Source: Hygrophila difformis
Taxonomy: Eukaryota; Streptophyta; Magnoliopsida; Lamiales; Acanthaceae
Assembly (NCBI GenBank): GCA_030278955.1
Contig: JAOANR010000006.1
Location: forward strand, 55,704,915 to 55,768,914
DNA length: 64,000 nt
Reading direction: 5' to 3'
This document shows, piece after piece, positions 57,882 through 64,000 of the stretch. The notes under the pieces were generated by a model. That model searched no databases. It was given only the letters and a program-made list of their open reading frames with translations, and was not told where the DNA came from. Both the position numbers and the translations under genes were made by a program. Within the stretch, counting starts at the first letter, position 1, and every line of letters starts with the position of its first letter.

Positions 57882-58163
57882 TTAATTGGGTTTTTTTTTT
57901 CTTTCGGTCTTGACTTTTTGACAGGTCAGGCACTTTTCCACGAATTTTGATACCGCACATTTCGTTCTAGGCCACCAAAAGACCTTTCTTAAGTCTTTGT
58001 ACAACTTTTCTTCTCTAGTGTATAAATAATGAGGAGTTTCGTGTCCCTCTTCAAGGGTACGTCTATTGAGGTCCTCATACGCTTTTGGCACGCACCAACG
58101 TTCCTTAAATCGAATACTGCCATCTTCATAAATTTGAAAGTCCATAGCTTCTCCTTGTGACAT
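57882..58163 (-). pseudogene. Gypsy integrase zinc-binding domain remnant
   Basis: Contains HETPHYLYTREEKLYKDLRKVFWWP and CAVSKFVEKCLTCQKVKTERKK, the H2C2 zinc domain at the start of Ty3/gypsy integrases. The frame closes right after, so the catalytic core is lost or shifted. Confidence 0.8.
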
Positions 58164-58668
58164 TTTCTAATTTGACGTAATCGGACTGTCTTTCTCGAAT
58201 TTCGTAAAATATGGTTGGTCGAATTGTGATAACATTGATTAGTTGAGTAAGTGTACTTTGTTATACGCACTCAATGACTAAGCGGGCCAATTCTTTGTAT
58301 AATTCGGCCGGTAAGATTGTTATATTAGTTAGAAATTTTGACCTTCGGCGTTGTGCAACAACCACTTGATTGGCTTTTTTTCCTCGTGATATGTGATGCC
58401 GAAGTAATGCTTCATGAGTTCTAACTATCGCCTCTGGCAAATGTTGAGCGCTTTTGAGTATAGATACATTTTAGACTTTTGTAGTCAGAGTATATTTGAT
58501 AGCTTTGGTCGTACAAATAATGTTTCGTATCTTTAAAGTGAAGGAAACTATGGTTGGTTAATTCTCCTCATTTGGTCTTAGTTGTCAACACGTATCCATG
58601 TCCAATTTTTGAACCGTTATTTTTAATGAGTAAGGTCAGGACTGATGTCGTGTTAGCTTTTTTTTTTT

Positions 58669-58962
58669 TCATTTAATGTTTGGAATGCAGTTTTGCACTC
58701 GGATGTTCATACAACATTTGATCATTTTTCCAAATTTTTGTGTTAGTAGTCTCGCAAACTTCGAGAAGTCTTTGACGAATCTCCTATAGTAGCCTGCCAA
58801 ACCGAGGAAACTTATTATCTCGGTTTGCGAAGTTGGTACAGGCCATTCCTTCACCGCTGCTACTTTAGCAAGGTCAACTGATATTCCACCGGTAAAGACA
58901 ATATGACCGAGGAATGCAACATTGTTTAGCCAAAAGTCACATTTAAAATATTTGGCATACAA
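58669..58962 (-). pseudogene. Gypsy reverse transcriptase, C-terminal and connection remnant
   Basis: Contains [21 protein letters not shown] and [21 protein letters not shown], the conserved block after the RT catalytic core. It lies left of the hAT insertion, while the RT N-terminal part (60438-60626) lies right of it. Confidence 0.8.
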
Positions 58963-59167
58963 TTGATGACTTTTTAGCTTTTGTAGGACTTGGTATAGAT
59001 ATTATTCGTGTTCTTCCTCATTCTTGAAGTAGACTAATATGTCGTTAATGAAGACAACTATACATTTGTTTATTAGTTGTCGGAACAAATTGTTCGTGAG
59101 AGCCATGAATACCGTTGGAGCTTGGCTAATTCAAATGACGCCTTGGTAAATTCGTAATGTCCACAAT

Positions 59168-60253
59168 TAGGGATGGCAATTGGACCCGGTGGACCCGAGA
59201 ACCGACCCGGACCCAACCTGTTTAGCTCGGTTCGGGTCCTTCTTTTCGGGTCTGGGTCGGTTCTTGGGTCGGGTCCAATTTAGTTTTTCCGGGTCTGGGT
59301 CGGTTCTTGGGTCTAGGGGTGGACCCGACCCGACCCGACCCGAGTTGATTTGGTTGTGGGAACACTAGATATGTGAGAGCAGCCTCTAGCCTACAATGTT
59401 TGGTTGCTCACCCATTGTTCTACAATGTTATTTTCCCAGTGTTCGGTATGCATATTGTTGATTCTGAAATACATGGCTGATATATTATAGGTCACTCAAA
59501 AACTCATCTTCATGTGGTCGAATGGTTGCACAAACTAATCAAATTATCTCTATGTTGCTACTGCTGTAGTGTTGCTCTTTTCATGTTTCATAGTTGCTGA
59601 TGTTTTTTTTTACTCCATCCGTTCCACTAATAGTGTCTCATTTCTTTTTGGCACGGTATTTTATATGGGATAGTTAGCATTTAATGTAGGGGTAGATTTG
59701 TGTTAAAGTGGAGGTAAATTAGGAATTTATGTGATTGTACTGTATTTAAATTTTTAATTGATTTATTTATGTATGATGTGATAGTTGTGTGATTGAAATT
59801 TTAATATAGTTAGTATTTATTAATGTGATGTAATGGTAGTTGTGTTAAAATATCGAATCAAAGATACTCAATTAATAGTGTTTACTATGTAAATGTTAAT
59901 ATTTTTAAAAAACGGAGGGAGTATGTAATTATTTCCTAAACGGGAAATATGATAATTGTAATGAGACGGAACAATAAGAAAAATGAGATGAAATTAGTGG
60001 GACAGAGGGAGTATTATTTTTATCGGATCCTGGGTCGGGTCGGGTCGGGTCCAACCTATTGCTTAGTAATTTTTATTAATTCTTTGGGTCCACGGGTCCA
60101 CGGGTCTGGGTCCGGGTCCTGTCGGTTCGGGTCTGCTCGGGTCCAATGAGTAATACCTCGGGTCTGGGTCGGTTCTTGGGTCCTGGAATTCTCCTCGGGT
60201 CGGGTCTTGGGTCCGGCTGGACCCGACCCAGACCCGACCTGTTGCCATCCCTA
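59168..60253. mobile_element. hAT-type non-autonomous element made of GGGTCGGGT/ACCCGACCC repeats
   Basis: The 8-bp TCCACAAT flanks both sides (59160-59167 and 60254-60261), with a perfect 12-bp terminal inverted repeat TAGGGATGGCAA and TTGCCATCCCTA. The subterminal 150-200 bp on each side are degenerate repetition of GGGTCGGGT, GGGTCCGGG and GGTTCTTGGGTC, in opposite orientation, so the arms could form a long hairpin. No transposase. It splits the reverse transcriptase of the surrounding gypsy element. Confidence 0.93.
59613..60011. mobile_element. Stowaway-like MITE nested in the hAT-type element
   Basis: CTCCATCCGTTCCACTAAT and the inverse of AATTAGTGGGACAGAGGGAG, with TA on both sides (59611-59612 and 60012-60013). 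A second end-like AACGGAGGGAGTA lies inside at about 59912, so the element may itself be composite. Confidence 0.8.
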
Positions 60254-60437
60254 TCCACAATGTGTTCTAAATCTTTTCTTTGGGATATCTTAGGTTGGTG
60301 ATATTCGGATCTCAATCAATCTTTGAAAAGATTCTGACTCTCTTGAGTTGTTCAAAGAGTCATTAATTCGTGGTAATATGTATTTATTCTTCATTGTTAT
60401 CTTGTTGATGCCTTTGCAATAAACAAAGAGCCTCATG

Positions 60438-60626
60438 TCACTGTCCATCCCTCGTACAAACAGTGCACGTGCCCTCTACGGGGATGTACCGAGTTGAATG
60501 TAAAAGGTCCTCGAGTTGCTCCATCAATTCATTTGTTTCAGTTGGTGCTATTCGGTATGAAGCTTTTGATAAGAATTTCGTATGTAGAACTAGGTCAATA
60601 ATAAATTCTATCTGCAAGGAATACAT
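60438..60626 (-). pseudogene. Gypsy reverse transcriptase N-terminal remnant
   Basis: Encodes SKASYRIAPTETNELMEQL, the conserved entry to Ty3/gypsy reverse transcriptase. Stops appear on both sides. It lies immediately upstream, in the element's orientation, of the hAT insertion. Confidence 0.7.
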
Positions 60627-61958
60627 TAGGATATCCTCGCACTATCGGAATATTATTTTTTCATACTTCTCCGGCTTGCAAATTCCTGACATGGCAAATA
60701 TAAAGGGGGTTCCCTTTTCTCACTAGTGTCGCCGATTGCATTATTGCAATAACCTTCCTTGTTGGTCCTCTGGGTTCTACATAGTATGAAATTTGTTACT
60801 TATTGGGCCCATACATGATTTGGTTTTGTTGGGCACACTTAATGATGGCTTGATACTTTGTGGGCCAATCCATCTTTAAGTTAACATTTAAACTTGTAAC
60901 TCATATTCTATTATATCAGCGGGAAACTCGATTTCGCAGATATAAATCTTTTGTTCCAGGTTTTAAATATGCTTTATCTTGGAACGTGAAAGTTGTTCAA
61001 TGCTTGAGCGTTGACTCTCTTTGATTGAAATTGAGGTTACATTTTTGTTCGAAACTTTTGTTTGAATTATAAAGTGGAACTTTCTAGTAACGTTTTAAGC
61101 AATTAACAATTGCTCCATTGGGTAAGGAATTCCTAAATCCATCTCATGGGGTTTATTGAGTCCTAACTCGGGCCATTTCTATGAGATATATAAACAAACA
61201 TGTAGCTCCCGAATTAAACAAAATACGAGTTTTGGAATCTTCGACTTCGAAAGCACCTTCGGCCAGTTTGTCAACATCTTCGAGGTCATCTTGGATGACT
61301 ACGTTTAGCCTTCCCTAGTTAGGTCTACCCTGGTTCTATGGAGCTCTATTGACTGCTCTCAGATTCGTAGGGAAATATATTCGTTGTACTTGATTTCCTT
61401 TGCTGTTTTGAGCTCTACTGACTGCTCTCGGTTTGTTGCATTTATGGGCAGTGTTTATCTTTTCATAAATCAGGCAGAAGTTTGTTAGGGTCAAGCCTCA
61501 AACGACAATTTATGGCCATATGGCACTTCAAGTCGCAACATTACTCGCCTTGGGGGTATGGGCGAGTTGAATGCTTCTCTTTCATTTGTTATATGGGGAG
61601 TATGGGTTCCCTGTACTAGGTTGGACAGGGTATGTTCTTTTCTTGGAAATTTCTTGTTTGATGGTTATCCTTAACTTTCTCGACAGTTATAGTTTGATCT
61701 TATACTTTTCGTAAACTTGTAAATTTATTCCCCTCGAGCATTTTTCGGATATACTTGTTCGAACCAAGCGCAAAAATTTTGGGCCTTGGTCTGATCCATT
61801 GCTATCAGGTTTAGAGCAAATCTCAAGAGTTCATTAATTTTAGAGCAATATTCTTTTACGGATTGACTACCTTGTTGAAGAGTAACAAACTCTTCGTATT
61901 TGGATTTTTTTGATTATTTTTTATTTTTATTTTTTTTTACGCTGAGTGGGTAAAATTG

Positions 61959-62240
61959 TTACCTCGGACTCCTTTGAAATTCCTTCAACATAACTTGGCG
62001 GTCTTGTTGTGACCTATACCAAGTATTCGCTATTATTTTTAGGAAGAATGTAGCTACTCTCATCTTACGTTCTTCAGGGCATTCTGCTGCCTCGAGTAGT
62101 TTTTCGAAGGACACAATCCACCATTCTAGTTTAGTTGGGTTCTCTTGGACGTTATATTGAGGTGATTGGAATTTATAAACCATTTCGATATAATCTCCCC
62201 TGTGCTTCCCGATGTTCTCACTTCTCCACTTGCTTTCCAA
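61959..62240 (-). pseudogene. Gypsy gag remnant
   Basis: Encodes WWIVSFEKLLEAAECPEE and MRVATFFLKIIANTWYRSQ, the core of a plant retrotransposon gag. It is surrounded by stops and an AT-rich slip (about 61905-61937). Gag should form the particle; this copy cannot. Confidence 0.75.
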
Positions 62241-63089
62241 CCATTACTCCAAGAATGAGCAGTAACTGGACTATTGTTGTTGACGGTAGTTGTTATCGGT
62301 TCTACTAATGTTAATAATCCCCTAGTGTTAGTCTAGAGGTTAGTGAGTCAAAAAGATAGATCACACATCTTTGGTACTCAAAAGAAATAGACGAACTGCA
62401 TAATCGTCGGTATTTCATTAACTAGCCAGAACCAGTGCACAATAATAGAATTTCAAAGCGTAATACAAAATCTTTTAAACTTACCAAGTGTTATCAACAT
62501 GATATTAGCATATTTCTAAAACATCTAGTTTCTTTAGGGTTCTCTACTCTGATGTATCAATTTCTAGCGATATGTCTAACTTTTCCATACCGGTAGCATT
62601 TCCAACTTTCAGGGCATTGCCACGGGAAATGTTGCTGACCTTACTTCCCTCACTGTGGTGGAAGAAGTTTACCAAGGAGTTCTTTACAATTTAATATCTC
62701 ATTCCTTTTTGCAAGAAATTGATTATTTTCTTATGTTCGATTACAAAGCCTTCTGGGTATAGGCTCTACCTCTAATCTCTGTATTTCTTTCTTTTTATGA
62801 GTCCTCTCCTTTTGGATTCCTCTTCAAAAAATATTGTTCTTCAATTACAATCTCTCTTAAATTGTATATCTCCCAATTATCAAACAATATTATCATGGAT
62901 GCATTGCAGTTACCAAACATAATAACTATACAAATTGTGCATAATGCAAGTGCAATGTGTCCCATCCCAAAGTAATTGAAAACTTTCCTAAGCTGCAAGA
63001 AAGTACCCTTTTTTTTTTCTTCCAAAAAGTCCAATAGGATTTTGACTCTAAAAATAAAGATTTTGACTCCAAAAAGATTTTTTTTTAAT

Positions 63090-63101
63090 GCTCTGATACC
63101 A
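63090..63101 (-). other. Primer-binding site for initiator-Met tRNA
   Basis: On the minus strand TGGTATCAGAGC, complementary to the 3' end of plant initiator-Met tRNA, starts three bases inside the right LTR. This fixes the right LTR as the 5' LTR and the element as minus-oriented. Confidence 0.93.
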
Positions 63102-63104
63102 CCT

Positions 63105-64000
63105 TGTAACACCCCCGTTTCCACGCCCAACTTTGCAGCGGAAGTTACCAACGGGAACCCGGGGTTGTCACCGCCACGCCTCCCGATTAAGCTCGCATTT
63201 GCCTTGCATTTGCTAACTTAATCGAAAAGCGCTAAGGCTATTTTTAAATTTAACTCTAACCATACTTTAAACTGACTTATTATTTATAAAAATATATCTT
63301 TGGAATAATATAATACAATTTGTAAAATATGACGATTATAATTTACCATTGCAAAAACAATTTTTCATATTAACTAAAGTTTTTTTTTTTAAAGAAAAAA
63401 ATAAGACTTTATTAACTAATTTCGAAAGCACGGTTAAATAAATTTAAAGGAATATATTTCATTCAGGCCAAATATCAGAGTATACAAAATATGATAACTA
63501 TGATTTTCTATTAAAAAGGCAATCTTATAGCTAATAAAAAAATAATTTAAAATAACCAGTGTAAAAGTGATACTGACACCCATGCCGGTGCCCATGTCTC
63601 ATAGTATGGTCCACATATATCAAACCCTGTAAAAAGGGGTAAGTAAAGTTTATCAGCCCACTGGCTGAACAAGTAAATTATTGTCCCTTGGACAAAAACA
63701 ATTTAATATTACTCAACAGTAAATGGCATGTCAAACCAGTTGCAATAATTCAATCACATGTAGCTCGACTATGATGCCTACACCCGGGGTATCTCATAGG
63801 ACCTAGCATGCCCTCATAATGACCGAAGTCAAAATATGAGTACACAAGGATGGCCCTACCTTGCGATCTAGAAAACGACTGTGAGACCCTTGGTCAAACA
63901 CAATCCTGTTCATGGGGATTCCTTGGATAACCCACAAAATATCTCACCAAGATATCCACCTCTAGGGTATATCTCGCATAATAATAATTCAATAATTCAC
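63105..64000 (-). repeat. Right (5') LTR, first 896 bp in window
   Basis: Aligns with 54835-55730 with scattered substitutions and small indels, including a 10-bp duplication (TTTGCCTTGCATTTGC) near 63200. The rest lies outside the window. Confidence 0.9.

Larger units (their letters stand above)
54835..64000 (-). mobile_element. Ty3/gypsy LTR retrotransposon, minus orientation, runs off the window
   Basis: Two LTRs start TGTAACACCCCCGTTTCCAC at 54835 and 63105 and share the same sequence with few differences. Beside the right LTR lies a primer-binding site for initiator-Met tRNA. Gag, reverse transcriptase and integrase remnants occur in minus-strand order (62240, 60626, 58962, 58163), as in Ty3/gypsy, but all are full of stops. 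It is inserted into the caulimovirid ORF. A 1.1-kb hAT-type element splits its reverse transcriptase. Confidence 0.9.

Noticed and set aside
59180..60315. Short open frames rich in Gly/Ser/Arg or Pro/Asp
   Set aside because: They arise from GGGTCGGGT repeat arms of a hAT-type element on both strands and have no domain.

Overview
The window is nuclear DNA of a flowering plant, most likely a eudicot. The evidence is GT-AG introns splitting recognisable plant proteins, AT-rich intergenic DNA, Stowaway/Tourist-like MITEs, plant L1-type LINEs, a tRNA-derived SINE, a Ty3/gypsy LTR element primed by initiator-Met tRNA, and an endogenous caulimovirid. The species cannot be fixed from sequence alone; an asterid is only a guess.

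Left half (1-40.1 kb), host genes. Six protein genes are supported, all reconstructed by joining exons in frame. (1) The 3' part of a SAWADEE-homeodomain (SHH) gene, 469-2327 (+). (2) A complete tandem paralogue, SHH2-like, 7700-11959 (+), 384 aa. (3) A convergent gene at 13185-21244 (-), 1857 aa, with an extended PHD finger and AAA ATPase domains like Arabidopsis BRP1. (4) A small OB-fold protein, 23852-25077 (-), 136 aa. (5) A plastid-type D-amino acid transaminase/aminodeoxychorismate lyase-like fold-type IV PLP enzyme, 34717-36983 (-), 343 aa. (6) Clathrin light chain, 38223-40112 (-), 339 aa. SHH proteins act in RNA-directed DNA methylation (Pol IV recruitment) and BRP1 belongs to an anti-silencing complex, so two chromatin-silencing genes lie side by side.

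Transposons among these genes: a 5'-truncated LINE (5995-7490, 11-bp target duplication), several Stowaway and Tourist MITEs (two of them nested), a hAT-type MITE made of CTCGAG-like repeats, a small CACTA MITE, and a 5.2-kb PIF/Harbinger element (26822-32031) with TTA target duplications. The Harbinger has divergent Myb-like and transposase genes, a 93-bp minisatellite between them and a 946-bp internal tandem duplication. It sits inside an older inverted-repeat element that carries a gene-like fragment.

Right half (40.4-64 kb) is almost entirely transposon and virus-derived. A full-length but dead L1-type LINE (40456-49985, 14-bp target duplication) is split by a 2.85-kb insertion flanked by a 765-bp direct duplication of LINE sequence. 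Next is a caulimovirid-derived block (about 50.9-54.8 kb, minus strand) with protease, reverse transcriptase/RNase H, a downstream ORF and a 35S-like promoter. It is cut at 54835 by a Ty3/gypsy retrotransposon with 1.9-kb LTRs that runs past the window end. That retrotransposon carries a 1.1-kb hAT-type element built from GGGTCGGGT-like repeats (8-bp target duplication), which in turn carries a Stowaway MITE. Most structural calls rest on terminal repeats and target duplications read directly from the sequence; family names are from established knowledge.
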